A DNA stretch of 64,000 nt from Vibrio nigripulchritudo ATCC 27043 (GTDB taxonomy: Bacteria; Pseudomonadota; Gammaproteobacteria; Enterobacterales; Vibrionaceae). Positions 1 through 8,980 of this stretch are shown in pieces (position 1 is the first letter of the stretch; every line of letters begins with the position of its first letter). The stretch is taken from positions 1-64,000 of the forward strand of contig NZ_AFWJ01000300.1 of assembly GCF_000222685.1 (NCBI RefSeq), written 5' to 3'. The position numbers were made by a program, and so were the translations under genes. A model generated the notes under the pieces. The model had not been told where the DNA came from, made no database searches, and saw only the letters and a list, made by a program, of their open reading frames with translations.

Positions 1-22
1 TAATGTCAAAGGAGATCTAACT

Positions 23-1156
23 ATGGCAATATCAGTAAACACTAATGTGTCTGCTATGACGGCCCAGCGTAACCTGAACAACGCTGCGTCCGACATGAAC
101 AGATCAATGGAGCGTTTATCATCGGGATACCGTGTTAATAGCGCGAGAGATGATGCCGCTGGGCTTCAAATATCGAATCGTTTGGATTCACAAAGTCGCG
201 GTTTAGACGTGGCGGTGCGAAATGCAAATGACGGTATTTCGATAGCTCAAACGGCGGAAGGTGCGATGAAGGAAAGTACTAACATCCTTCAACGTATGAG
301 AGACCTTGCACTTCAATCGTCTAACGGTTCCAACAGTCGCTCAGAGCGAATTGCGATCCAGGAAGAAGTCGCAGCCCTAAACGATGAATTAAATCGTATT
401 GCTGAAACCACTTCCTTCGGTGGCAACAAGTTGCTGAACGGCACCTATGGTACTCAGTCTTTTCAGATTGGTGCCAGTTCCGGTGAAGCGGTATTGTTGA
501 AAATGGGTAACGTTCGTTCCGACCATGAAGGTATGGCCGGTAAAAACTACACAGCTGCCAATGCGAAAGACGGTAACTGGGTAGTACAGAGCGGGTCCAA
601 TGACTTGACCTTTGGGTTTACGGACACAGAGGGTAACGCGCAAAGCATCACTATCAACGCTCTGGCCGGCGATGATATTGAAGAAGTTGCAACTTACATT
701 AATGGTCAGCAGGACTACCTGAAAGCTTACGTAGGCGACAATGGTGAGTTGGGCGTATTTGCTCACAACCAAAAAGTAGATGGCGATGTGACGTTCAGCG
801 GCGGGTTAGCTGGAGAACTGAGCATGGGAACGGCAGAAGATGTTGCGGTCAATGATATTGACGTAACAACGGTTGCAGGTTCTCAACAAGCCGTGGCCGT
901 CATTGACGGTGCACTAACAAGTGTCGACAGTAAGCGCGCAGAGCTTGGTGCATTCCAAAGCCGATTTGACCACGCTATCAGTAACTTAGATAGCATTAAC
1001 GAAAACGTGAACGCATCGATGAGTCGCATCCGCGACACTGATTTTGCGAAAGAGACCACTCAATTGACGAAGTCTCAAATCCTGGAACAGGCTAGTACGT
1101 CTATCCTGGCTCAGGCAAAACAGTCACCATCCGCGGCACTGAGTTTGTTGGGTTAA
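23..1156 (+). CDS. Flagellin (polar flagellar filament subunit)
   Basis: This is the structural protein of the flagellar filament, exported by the flagellar type III system and polymerised under the FliD cap. The protein is 377 aa. It has the conserved N-terminal D0/D1 region (about residues 1-140, starting [12 protein letters not shown]) and the conserved C-terminal coiled coil ending [10 protein letters not shown]; the middle (about 170-290) is variable. An AAAGGAG Shine-Dalgarno sequence lies at 8-14. It precedes flaG-fliD-flaI-fliS, the place held by flaB in Vibrio. Vibrios carry several flagellin paralogues, so I do not assign a letter. Its promoter lies outside the window. Confidence 0.96.
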   Translation: MAISVNTNVSAMTAQRNLNNAASDMNRSMERLSSGYRVNSARDDAAGLQISNRLDSQSRGLDVAVRNANDGISIAQTAEGAMKESTNILQRMRDLALQSSNGSNSRSERIAIQEEVAALNDELNRIAETTSFGGNKLLNGTYGTQSFQIGASSGEAVLLKMGNVRSDHEGMAGKNYTAANAKDGNWVVQSGSNDLTFGFTDTEGNAQSITINALAGDDIEEVATYINGQQDYLKAYVGDNGELGVFAHNQKVDGDVTFSGGLAGELSMGTAEDVAVNDIDVTTVAGSQQAVAVIDGALTSVDSKRAELGAFQSRFDHAISNLDSINENVNASMSRIRDTDFAKETTQLTKSQILEQASTSILAQAKQSPSAALSLLG

Positions 1157-1232
1157 ATCTGGTATACTTCTGTGTAAGAGCAATGCATTGGGGTAACCTG
1201 ATGTACGCTATCAAGGTGGAGGTGAGATCGTT

Positions 1233-1643
1233 ATGGACATATCATCCTACACATCGATTTCCCAGCCTTCTTATGGTAGTGGCACGAAGATTGCTTCTAC
1301 AGCTGAAGATGCATCCAGTGCTAATGCGCAAAAACGAGCGGAAATAAAAGAGGTAGATCCAAGAGACGTCATCCAGAACGAATCTGCGCAGTCTTTTTCG
1401 GAAGAGCGTACTAAGATTAACGCAGCCGAGCTGGAGAAACGGATTGATGAAGTAAATGATTTCATTTCTTCACTCAATAAAGGATTATCTTTTAAATTCG
1501 ATGACGAGTCTGGGAGACGTGTTGTCACTGTATTCGATGCGGATACAGGCGATATCATCAAACAGATTCCAAGCGAAGAGATGCTTGAAATTTTAAGGCG
1601 CCTAGCCTCCAATTCCTCCGGATTAATCGTGGAAAAGGTGTGA
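1233..1643 (+). CDS. flaG: FlaG family protein
   Basis: Small 136-aa protein of the FlaG family, found next to flagellin and fliD genes and linked in other bacteria to filament length. The N-terminal half is polar and probably disordered. The C-terminal half (about 65-136) carries the family signature: LSFKFDDESGR, then VVTVFDADTGDIIKQIPSEEML. There is no signal peptide or membrane segment. A GGTGGAGGTGAG stretch just upstream acts as ribosome binding site. Its molecular role is not well established in the family. Confidence 0.9.
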   Translation: MDISSYTSISQPSYGSGTKIASTAEDASSANAQKRAEIKEVDPRDVIQNESAQSFSEERTKINAAELEKRIDEVNDFISSLNKGLSFKFDDESGRRVVTVFDADTGDIIKQIPSEEMLEILRRLASNSSGLIVEKV

Positions 1644-1662
1644 TAGGTTTGAAGGTGAGAGA

Positions 1663-3537
1663 ATGAGTGTAAACCCAATGGGTGGCATGTCTGGTATGGA
1701 CATCAACTCTATGGTGAGCAAAGTGGTCGATGCCGAGCGTGTGCCTAAACAGCAACGTATCGATACTGAGCGATCCAAAGTTGAGACCAATATTAGCGCC
1801 TATGGGCGGCTCAGAGAATCACTGGATTCCATGAAGGCACTGATGGCTCAGTTTCGTCAGGATAAGGCTTTCGCCGTTCGTTCGGTAGAGTCCTCCGACG
1901 AAGAAGTAGTTTCAGCTACAGCCACAACGGACGCAATCGCAGGCAAATATGCTGTCGATGTGGTGCAGCTTGCTCAGAACCATAAGCTAGGTTCTAACAT
2001 TGTGGATGAGAAAACCCGCTTTGGAACTGGTGAGCTGCAGATCCGTTTAGGAAACAGGGAATTTACTGTTGAAGTAAAACAAAATGCCAAGCTCATTGAT
2101 GTCGTAAAAAGCATCAATGCAGCTACCGGCAATCCCGGTGTACGCGCTGCCATCATCAACGATGTTGATGGTCAGCGCCTTATTTTAGCCTCCGAGAAAA
2201 CGGGCAAAGATAATCAAATCTACGTATCGGCCAATTCGTCCGATCCTATTAATCCTTTAGAATCCCTTGAATACAAAACGCTTGAAGACCGGATGACCGA
2301 TCTGGAACAAGCGCAGGCGGCACTTCTAAAGCTCCAAAGTACCCCTATTTTAACTGCAGACGGGCAAGATGTTGCCGCTCTGGAGAGAAAATACTCACCA
2401 CAGGAAATTGAAGAAGCCCTAGAAGGTAAACCAAAGAATCCTGATGGTGCATTACCTGTTTATGTCGTCAACCTGCCGGGCATTGAAGAACCGGTCATTA
2501 TTGATGGTGTAGAACAAGCGCCGCCCAAGCCGGAAGATACCATTCCCGGCTTCTCAGAAGCGGCTTCAGGTACCCTTCTTAGCTCCTATGACCCAGGAAC
2601 TGACGGGCTTGACGATAAAGCCCGTGAAAAAGCGCCAGATATCCCAGGCTGGTCACCTACCGCATCTGGTACTCTGACCGATTCTTACGTCACGGTGAAA
2701 GAGCGCGATGCCATGTTAATGGAAAACGCCAAAGCCCAGCGTGAACAAGAGCTTAAAGATGCCCAGGCGCGAATAGATGCTGCTCAACGAGCTTTTAATG
2801 GCTACAGCGGTATGAATGAGCTGCAAAAAGGGCAGGACTCCATGGTCGTGCTCGACGGCATTGCGCAACTGAGCAGTGATAACAACGTTATTGAAAATGC
2901 TATTGATGGTGTAGATCTGACCCTTAAAGGCGTATCAGATTCTAAGAAACAAACCGAAATTGGCATCGATTATGACCGCGAGCGAGTTCGAAACGATATT
3001 CTTCAATTCGTTGATTCTTATAATCAATTTTATGGCTTAACTAAAGAATTAGCGGGTGCAGACCCTTCATCTGGTGTCTCTGGACCACTGTCAGGTGACA
3101 GTATCGTTCGAAGTGCAGAATCACGCTTAAAATCCGTGTTCACTACCGCCATCAAGGGTGCACCCGAAGATCTAAAAACGTTGACGGAGTTCGGTATTAC
3201 CACGACTCGTCAGGGTACTTTAGAAGTGAATTACGATATGCTTGATCGCCAACTCAATAAGAACTTCACTAAATTAGGTGAATTTTTTGGTGGCAACGAC
3301 GGCTTTGCCAAAAAAGTAGAAGATGCCATTCACTCAATGACGGGTGTAACGGGCTCAATACGGTCACGTGAAAAGAGTTTATACGAGCAAAATTATCGAC
3401 TTAACGATCAGCAAGTTCAGCTGGACCGCCGTATGGACTCTCTTGAAAAACGTACACATGATAAGTTTTCTGCTATGCAGGAAGCCACTAGTAAGATGCA
3501 AGCACAACTTTCTGGCATGATGAATGCATTCGGTTAA
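1663..3537 (+). CDS. fliD: Flagellar filament cap protein FliD (HAP2)
   Basis: Caps the growing filament tip and folds incoming flagellin. The protein is 624 aa. The FliD N-terminal domain spans about residues 1-110 (GMDINSMVSKVVDAER), and the C-terminal FliD domain about 400-620 ends in a coiled coil and the DKFSAMQ...LSGMMNAFG tail. Between them lies a Pro/Glu-rich insertion (about 215-375) with two copies of an IPG(F/W)S..ASGTL..SY motif near residues 293 and 327. It sits 19 bases after flaG and 3 bases before flaI, so co-transcription is likely. The extra length relative to enterobacterial FliD (about 470 aa) comes from this insertion. Confidence 0.95.
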   Translation: MSVNPMGGMSGMDINSMVSKVVDAERVPKQQRIDTERSKVETNISAYGRLRESLDSMKALMAQFRQDKAFAVRSVESSDEEVVSATATTDAIAGKYAVDVVQLAQNHKLGSNIVDEKTRFGTGELQIRLGNREFTVEVKQNAKLIDVVKSINAATGNPGVRAAIINDVDGQRLILASEKTGKDNQIYVSANSSDPINPLESLEYKTLEDRMTDLEQAQAALLKLQSTPILTADGQDVAALERKYSPQEIEEALEGKPKNPDGALPVYVVNLPGIEEPVIIDGVEQAPPKPEDTIPGFSEAASGTLLSSYDPGTDGLDDKAREKAPDIPGWSPTASGTLTDSYVTVKERDAMLMENAKAQREQELKDAQARIDAAQRAFNGYSGMNELQKGQDSMVVLDGIAQLSSDNNVIENAIDGVDLTLKGVSDSKKQTEIGIDYDRERVRNDILQFVDSYNQFYGLTKELAGADPSSGVSGPLSGDSIVRSAESRLKSVFTTAIKGAPEDLKTLTEFGITTTRQGTLEVNYDMLDRQLNKNFTKLGEFFGGNDGFAKKVEDAIHSMTGVTGSIRSREKSLYEQNYRLNDQQVQLDRRMDSLEKRTHDKFSAMQEATSKMQAQLSGMMNAFG

Positions 3538-3540
3538 TGT

Positions 3541-3846
3541 ATGTCCAATTACTTGACAGACTTGAGTGAGCTAGATCGACGACTATTATCTTTTTTAGAA
3601 AAAGATGAAATTAATGCTGAAGAAATTGCTGAAGCCGTCGATAAAAGAGAACTGTTGTTGCAAAGTGTTTTGCACGAGTTTGAAAAATCGCCTGACCTCG
3701 TTGATAAAGAAGAGTGGCAACGAGCAGTGGAGAGGACACAGAAAATTGTGTTACTGATGCAGGCGAATACAAATAAGATTGCTGAACACTTGAAAAAAGT
3801 CCGACACGGAAGCAAGTCTGTTCAGCTTTATAAGAAGTTTTTATAA
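3541..3846 (+). CDS. flaI: FlaI/FliT-like flagellar export chaperone
   Basis: Protein of 101 aa, strongly helical and charged, with no membrane segment, lying between fliD and fliS. In Vibrio this position is held by flaI, whose product is thought to act like FliT, a chaperone for FliD. Sequence resemblance to enterobacterial FliT is weak; the call rests on position, size and helical character. It begins 3 bases after the fliD stop. Confidence 0.8.
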   Translation: MSNYLTDLSELDRRLLSFLEKDEINAEEIAEAVDKRELLLQSVLHEFEKSPDLVDKEEWQRAVERTQKIVLLMQANTNKIAEHLKKVRHGSKSVQLYKKFL

Positions 3847-3858
3847 GAGAGGATTACC

Positions 3859-4269
3859 ATGCGAGGTTCTTTACAGGCTTACAAAAAGGTTTCAGTAGAC
3901 AGTCAGTTGTCTGCGGCCTCTCCGCACAAGATCATCCAGATGTTGATGGCCGGTGCGATAGAGCGACTGATCCAAGGTAAGGCTGCAATGCAGCAGGGAA
4001 ATATCGCCATTAAAGGCGAACGTTTGGGTAAGGCGCTAGATATCATCATCGCACTTCGTTCTTGTTTATCCATGGACGACGGTGGCGACATCGCAAAGAA
4101 TCTGGATCAGCTATACGAATTCATGATTTCTCAAATCACGATGGCAAACCAAAGTAACGAACCCAAGCCGATTGATGATGTGATTGATATCATCCGTGAG
4201 ATTAAATCAGCATGGGATCAGATACCCGCTGAGTTTCATAATCTGACTTCCGCAGAAATCGGTCAGTAA
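3859..4269 (+). CDS. fliS: Flagellin export chaperone FliS
   Basis: Protein of 136 aa matching FliS, which binds the C-terminus of newly made flagellin and prevents premature polymerisation. Visible family features are an AYKKVSVDSQLSAASPHKIIQMLM N-terminal stretch (residues about 7-30), the MLxGAIERL helix and a four-helix all-alpha pattern. A GAGAGGA ribosome binding site precedes the ATG. It ends the flaG-fliD-flaI-fliS run; a 237-base gap to flrA follows. Confidence 0.94.
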   Translation: MRGSLQAYKKVSVDSQLSAASPHKIIQMLMAGAIERLIQGKAAMQQGNIAIKGERLGKALDIIIALRSCLSMDDGGDIAKNLDQLYEFMISQITMANQSNEPKPIDDVIDIIREIKSAWDQIPAEFHNLTSAEIGQ

Positions 4270-4506
4270 GCATATACTTAGGATGTTTTAGAACAAAACT
4301 CACATCCGCAAAGTGCTTGGTTGCCTTATTTTTTTTATCGCATAGAATAGAGTCATTATTAGAGCCTACTCTTTTAATGGCTTTATTTGTTTTTGCTGCT
4401 TTCTTAGCCCGATAAAAATTGCACACTTAATTCGCAAATGAAACAAAGTTGCAGGGTCTAGGTATGTACGATAATGATTAAATTCTAAAGGCAAACTCTT
4501 ATTTCT

Positions 4507-5979
4507 ATGCAAGGCTTGGCACAATTGTTGGTTATTGAAGATGACCAGCAGGTTAAACACAATTTAAGCATTATTCTTGAATTCATCGGTGAGCACTGCA
4601 AAGTTGTCAGCTCAGATGAATTAGACAGCGTTGATTGGAACGCAACTTGGGCCGGATGTATATTAGGCTCTGTAAGCCAAAAGTCTCAGGTCGCGCCTCT
4701 TACCAAGCTACTTCAACAATCGAATCAAATCCCACTTCTTTCATTGAGCACGAACCAAATCTCCGTAGAGGAATTTCCTCATTATGTTGGTGAGTTGGAA
4801 CAGCCGCTCAATTACCCTCAACTCAGCGATGCACTTCGACACTGCCAGGAATTTCTTGGTCGCAAAGGCGGACCACTGCCTTCCGCGAGTCGTAAGAACA
4901 CATTATTCCGCAGTCTGGTGGGGCAGAGCCAAGGAATACGTGATGTTCGCCACCTAATTGAACAGGTATCTGCGACTGAGGCGAATGTCCTTATTCTGGG
5001 TGAGTCCGGGACAGGTAAAGAGGTGGTTGCTCGAAACATTCATTACCATTCTCCAAGACGCAACGGTCCGTTTGTACCGATTAACTGTGGTGCAATTCCT
5101 CCAGAGTTGCTTGAGAGTGAGCTTTTTGGTCATGAAAAAGGTGCCTTTACAGGCGCCATCACAGCCCGTAAAGGTCGTTTCGAATTGTCAGAAGGTGGAA
5201 CGCTTTTCCTCGATGAGATTGGTGACATGCCAATGTCGATGCAGGTGAAGCTGTTACGTGTACTTCAGGAGCGCTGCTTTGAGCGAGTGGGTGGCAACAG
5301 CACCATCAAGGCAGACGTTCGCGTTGTTGCCGCTACCCACCGAAATCTGGAGCAGATGATCGAGGAAGAGAAGTTTCGCGAAGATCTATTCTATCGACTG
5401 AACGTATTCCCAATCGACATGCCAGCTCTTAAAGAGCGTAAAGAAGATATTCCTCTGCTTTTAAAAGAGCTGCTGACACGAATGGAAGCGGAAGGTGGCA
5501 TGCCAATCTGCTTTACGCCACGTGCCATCAACTCACTGATGGAGCATGACTGGCCGGGTAACGTGCGTGAGCTAGCGAATCTGGTTGAACGTATGGTCAT
5601 TCTTTTCCCGAACAGTCTGGTTGACGTCAACCACTTACCGACCAAGTATCGTTACAGCGATATTCCTGAATTCCAGCCAGAAAATGTCTCTTCAAGCAAA
5701 TCGATTGAAGAACAGGAACGCGACGTGCTTTCCGACATTTTCTCTGAAGATTTCAATTTTGGAGATGGATCTCTGGAGATGGAAGAAAATGCTAACAGCC
5801 CACAGGAGCTTCCTCCAGAAGGCGTGAACCTGAAAGAGTTGTTAGCAGACGTTGAGGTGAACATGATCAGCCAGGCGCTTGAAGCGCAAGGCGGGGTTGT
5901 AGCTCGCGCTGCTGATATGCTTGGTATGCGACGTACTACGCTCGTTGAGAAAATGAGAAAGTACAACCTCAACCGATAA
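4507..5979 (+). CDS. flrA: Flagellar master regulator FlrA (sigma-54 activator)
   Basis: Class I master activator of polar flagellar genes, working with sigma-54 at flrBC. The protein is 490 aa: a FleQ/FlrA-type receiver-like domain (about 1-115), an AAA+ domain (about 135-370) with Walker A GESGTGKE at 165-172 and the sigma-54 contact GAFTGA near 212-217, and a Fis-type helix-turn-helix (about 455-488, [19 protein letters not shown]). The receiver has no Asp at position 54 (CILG), so classical phosphorylation there is unlikely. R135 and R176, reported as c-di-GMP contacts in V. cholerae FlrA, are both present at the same numbering. Confidence 0.96.
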   Translation: MQGLAQLLVIEDDQQVKHNLSIILEFIGEHCKVVSSDELDSVDWNATWAGCILGSVSQKSQVAPLTKLLQQSNQIPLLSLSTNQISVEEFPHYVGELEQPLNYPQLSDALRHCQEFLGRKGGPLPSASRKNTLFRSLVGQSQGIRDVRHLIEQVSATEANVLILGESGTGKEVVARNIHYHSPRRNGPFVPINCGAIPPELLESELFGHEKGAFTGAITARKGRFELSEGGTLFLDEIGDMPMSMQVKLLRVLQERCFERVGGNSTIKADVRVVAATHRNLEQMIEEEKFREDLFYRLNVFPIDMPALKERKEDIPLLLKELLTRMEAEGGMPICFTPRAINSLMEHDWPGNVRELANLVERMVILFPNSLVDVNHLPTKYRYSDIPEFQPENVSSSKSIEEQERDVLSDIFSEDFNFGDGSLEMEENANSPQELPPEGVNLKELLADVEVNMISQALEAQGGVVARAADMLGMRRTTLVEKMRKYNLNR

Positions 5980-6039
5980 GCGTCTTAGTCAATCAATTGA
6001 CACAGTCTTATGTGGTTAACTTTTTGATTTTAAATGAAT

Positions 6040-6083
6040 AATAGCCTGGCATGCATAATGCATAACAGGCTATTGTTGTTTTT
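6040..6083 (+). terminator. Intrinsic terminator after flrA
   Basis: Perfect 9-bp stem AATAGCCTG / CAGGCTATT (6040-6048 and 6066-6074) with a 17-base loop, then the T-rich tail GTTGTTTTT. It lies 61 bases after the flrA stop and ends shortly before flrB. Its loop contains the sigma-54 promoter of flrBC, so the hairpin would form only in transcripts arriving from flrA. Confidence 0.7.
6047..6062 (+). promoter_or_regulatory. Sigma-54 promoter of flrBC
   Basis: TGGCATGCATAATGCA has the invariant GG and GC with the exact 10-base gap of -24/-12 promoters. It predicts a start near 6073, about 25 bases before the flrB ATG. In V. cholerae flrBC is known to be activated by FlrA with sigma-54, which agrees with this placement. 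Confidence 0.75.
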
Positions 6084-6098
6084 AGTCGGAATCCTGTC

Positions 6099-7139
6099 AT
6101 GACACCATCAGAATTACAAGAAAGTGCCCCAACGCTAGGAAGCCTGGAAGATCAGGTTGCGCGTTATAAGCAGGTATTGGATGTAATGCCCGCTGGCGTT
6201 ATCTTGCTTGATACGCAAGGTAATGTTTGCGAAGCCAATCCTGAAGCGCAAAAGCTGTTGGAAGTGCCTCTTGTTGGTCAGAAATGGTTCGAAGTGATTC
6301 AGGCGGCGTTTGCACCTCGTGAAGATGATGGTCATGAAATCTCTCTTAGAAACGGTCGCAAAGTGCGTCTTGCCATCTCAGCATCACAGACTGGTCAATT
6401 AATTCTGATCACCGACTTAACCGAAACCCGATTGCTACAAGCACGTGTCAGTGACTTGCAGCGTCTGTCTTCACTTGGTCGTATGGTTGCCTCTCTTGCC
6501 CATCAGGTCAGAACGCCACTATCAAGCGCGATGTTGTACGCTTCAAACTTGGGTGCGCCTAACCTACCTGCCCCAACTCGTGAGCGATTCCAGACGAAAC
6601 TCGTCGACAGGTTGCACGATCTGGAAAAGCAGGTGAACGACATGCTGCTATTCGCTAAAGGTGGTGATAACAAAGTCGTGAAGCCATTTACGCCTGAAGA
6701 TTTGCGTAACGAATTCCAGCCGATGGTTGAAACCGCGATCAAAACCAACGCTATCGACTACCATCTGGAAATGGAAAACCCAGACGCGACTTTGATGGGG
6801 AATGCCAACGCCGTTGCATCGGCACTGAGTAATCTGGTGATTAACGCCATTCAAATCTCAGGTAAGGGCTCACAAATTGATGTGTATTTCCGCGTCGTTA
6901 ACAACGAATTGAAAATCTCGGTTCAGGACAGCGGTCCCGGTGTTCCGGCTGAATTACAACAAAAGATTATGGAACCTTTCTTCACGACTCGTTCACAAGG
7001 AACGGGTCTTGGTCTTGCGGTAGTACAAATGGTCTGTCGTGCCCATGAAGGAAGGTTAGAACTGATTTCAGAGCCGGGAGACGGTGCTTGTTTCACTGTC
7101 TGTCTGCCCCTTGCAACAACAAACTCTGGAGAAGAATAA
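6099..7139 (+). CDS. flrB: Flagellar sensor histidine kinase FlrB
   Basis: Cytoplasmic kinase of the FlrB-FlrC pair that controls class III flagellar genes. The protein is 346 aa with no membrane segment: a PAS-like domain (about 20-110, VLDVMPAGVILLDTQGNVCEAN), a dimerisation/phosphoacceptor helix with H135 in SLAHQVRTPLS, and an HATPase_c domain (about 230-340) with N-box NLVINAIQ, DSGPGVP and GTGLGL. The residue after His is Gln rather than the usual Glu; as far as I recall this is normal in FlrB/FleS kinases. Its stop codon overlaps the flrC start in TAATG. Confidence 0.95.
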   Translation: MTPSELQESAPTLGSLEDQVARYKQVLDVMPAGVILLDTQGNVCEANPEAQKLLEVPLVGQKWFEVIQAAFAPREDDGHEISLRNGRKVRLAISASQTGQLILITDLTETRLLQARVSDLQRLSSLGRMVASLAHQVRTPLSSAMLYASNLGAPNLPAPTRERFQTKLVDRLHDLEKQVNDMLLFAKGGDNKVVKPFTPEDLRNEFQPMVETAIKTNAIDYHLEMENPDATLMGNANAVASALSNLVINAIQISGKGSQIDVYFRVVNNELKISVQDSGPGVPAELQQKIMEPFFTTRSQGTGLGLAVVQMVCRAHEGRLELISEPGDGACFTVCLPLATTNSGEE

Positions 7140-8554
7140 TGGCTCAAAGCAAAGTACTGATTGTAGAAGATGATGAAGGTCTACGCGAAGCCCTAGTGGA
7201 TACGCTTGCTTTAGCAGGTTACGAGTGGGTAGAAGCCGATTGCGCTGAGCAGGCGTTGATCATACTGAAATCGGAAGAAGTCGATATCGTCATCTCCGAT
7301 GTACAGATGGCAGGCATGGGCGGATTGGCACTGCTTCGTAATATCAAACAGCATTGGCCAAATCTTCCTGTTCTTCTTATGACGGCTTACGCCAATATTG
7401 AAGACGCGGTTGCCGCTATGAAAGAAGGTGCTATTGATTACATGGCTAAGCCTTTCGCACCAGAAGTTCTGTTGAACATGGTAAGCCGCTATGCACCGGT
7501 CAAAAGCGATGACGAAGGTGACGCGGTTGTCGCGGATGAAAAAAGCCTCAAGCTGCTGGCACTAGCCGACAAAGTAGCCAAAACCGACGCCAATGTCATG
7601 GTGTTGGGTCCAAGTGGTTCTGGTAAAGAAGTGATGTCTCGTTACATCCACAATGCCTCTCAACGTAGCGACGGTCCTTTTGTCGCCATCAACTGTGCAG
7701 CCATTCCAGACAACATGCTCGAAGCAACCCTATTCGGTTATGAAAAAGGGGCATTTACCGGCGCAGTACAGGCGTGCCCGGGTAAATTTGAACAGGCACA
7801 GGGAGGTACTATCCTGCTAGATGAAATCAGTGAGATGGATCTGAACCTTCAAGCCAAGTTGCTTCGTGTGCTGCAGGAGCGTGAAGTAGAACGTCTCGGT
7901 AGCCGTAAAAGCATCAAGTTAGATGTTCGCGTTCTGGCAACCAGTAACCGTGATCTCAAACAATACGTTGCTGAAGGTAACTTCCGTGAAGACCTATACT
8001 ACCGATTGAATGTGTTCCCAATCGCATGGCCACCTCTGCACCAGCGTCAGGGCGACATTGAGCCTCTTGCCAAACATTTGGCGGAGCGTCATTGCAAGAA
8101 GCTGGGTATGCCTGTTCCCGGTGTATCCCCTTCAGCACTGAGCAAGCTTGTTTCTTACCCTTGGCCAGGTAACGTTCGTGAGCTGGATAACGTGATTCAG
8201 CGTGCGCTTATCTTAAGTGAACAAGGCGATATTGATGCCGAGCACATTTTGCTGGAAGGCGTGGACTGGGAAGACGCAAATAGTCTTCAGGCGGTAGTTG
8301 AAACTGGTGAAGTTGCCACTCCAACTGTTAAGCCAATTGCTGAACCTGATAACATGATCACGAAATCCATGGGAGCGACTGCGGATGGTCTAGGTTCTGA
8401 GCTGCGAGAGCAAGAATACGCTATTATTTTGGATACTTTGGCAGAATGTAATGGGCGACGAAAAGAGATGGCTGAAAAGTTAGGCATCAGTCCCCGTACA
8501 TTGCGATACAAGCTTGCCAAAATGCGCGATGCAGGTATTGAAATCCCTAACTGA
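7139..8554 (+). CDS. flrC: Sigma-54-dependent flagellar response regulator FlrC
   Basis: Activator of hook-basal body and flagellin genes after phosphorylation by FlrB. The 471-aa form begins at the ATG overlapping the flrB stop. It has a receiver domain (1-115) with phosphoacceptor D54 in VISDVQM and acidic pocket EDD at 10-12, an AAA+ domain (about 135-370) with GAFTGA ([10 protein letters not shown]), and a Fis-type helix-turn-helix at the C-terminus (RKEMAEKLGISPRTLRYKLAKM). Walker A is GPSGSGKE, slightly changed from the common GESGTGKE. An upstream in-frame start would add 17 residues but lies inside flrB. Confidence 0.96.
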   Translation: MAQSKVLIVEDDEGLREALVDTLALAGYEWVEADCAEQALIILKSEEVDIVISDVQMAGMGGLALLRNIKQHWPNLPVLLMTAYANIEDAVAAMKEGAIDYMAKPFAPEVLLNMVSRYAPVKSDDEGDAVVADEKSLKLLALADKVAKTDANVMVLGPSGSGKEVMSRYIHNASQRSDGPFVAINCAAIPDNMLEATLFGYEKGAFTGAVQACPGKFEQAQGGTILLDEISEMDLNLQAKLLRVLQEREVERLGSRKSIKLDVRVLATSNRDLKQYVAEGNFREDLYYRLNVFPIAWPPLHQRQGDIEPLAKHLAERHCKKLGMPVPGVSPSALSKLVSYPWPGNVRELDNVIQRALILSEQGDIDAEHILLEGVDWEDANSLQAVVETGEVATPTVKPIAEPDNMITKSMGATADGLGSELREQEYAIILDTLAECNGRRKEMAEKLGISPRTLRYKLAKMRDAGIEIPN

Positions 8555-8582
8555 TAAACGTCATACTTGCGTTTTCGACTAG

Positions 8583-8598
8583 TGGCATACTAATTGCA
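8583..8598 (+). promoter_or_regulatory. Sigma-54 promoter of the fliE operon
   Basis: TGGCATACTAATTGCA is a near-perfect -24/-12 element (TGGCA...TTGCA, GG and GC ten bases apart). It lies 56 bases before the fliE ATG in the flrC-fliE gap and predicts initiation near 8610. It is the expected FlrC-dependent class III promoter for the fliEFGHIJ operon. Confidence 0.88.
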
Positions 8599-8653
8599 GC
8601 GTCAAGGATAAGACAGAAGTATTAAGTCAGAATATTGACGACAGAGGTGAACA

Positions 8654-8965
8654 ATGAAAATCAGTGGAATGAATCAGGAAATGCAAGCAATGATGCTTGA
8701 AGCAGCAAACTCCACTCAACCTGCCACAGGTTCGCAGGTGTCCGCTGATTTTGGCGCTCTGTTAGATAACGCCATCAATAACGTCAATGCGCTGCAAAAG
8801 CAGTCAGGCAATTTAGCCACCCGTTTTGACCAAGGCGATCCAAACGTTTCTCTATCTGATGTAATGATTGCAAGAAACAAATCAAGTGTGGCATTCGACG
8901 CGACCATTCAAGTAAGAAATAAACTGGTAGAAGCTTATAAAGAGCTGATGAACATGCCGGTATAA
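8654..8965 (+). CDS. fliE: Flagellar basal body protein FliE
   Basis: Protein of 103 aa, the MS-ring to rod adapter at the base of the flagellar axial structure, exported by the flagellar type III apparatus. It shows the FliE C-terminal signature (about 60-103): PNVSLSDVMIARNKSSVAFDATIQVRNKLVEAYKE, trimmed here to its key residues VMIARNKSS and RNKLVEAYKE. It heads the operon and is followed 15 bases later by fliF. Confidence 0.95.
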   Translation: MKISGMNQEMQAMMLEAANSTQPATGSQVSADFGALLDNAINNVNALQKQSGNLATRFDQGDPNVSLSDVMIARNKSSVAFDATIQVRNKLVEAYKELMNMPV

Positions 8966-8980
8966 AGCAGGTAGTGACAA

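Noticed and set aside
389-772. Long reading frame antisense to flagellin
   Set aside because: It lies wholly inside a well-conserved gene, has no ribosome binding site and no recognisable domain. The same holds for the other antisense frames over flagellar, ccm and fad genes.
4285-4335. Possible terminator after fliS
   Set aside because: GGATGT/ACATCC forms only a 6-base stem with a 15-base loop, and the T8 run is about 30 bases further on with no adjacent GC stem.
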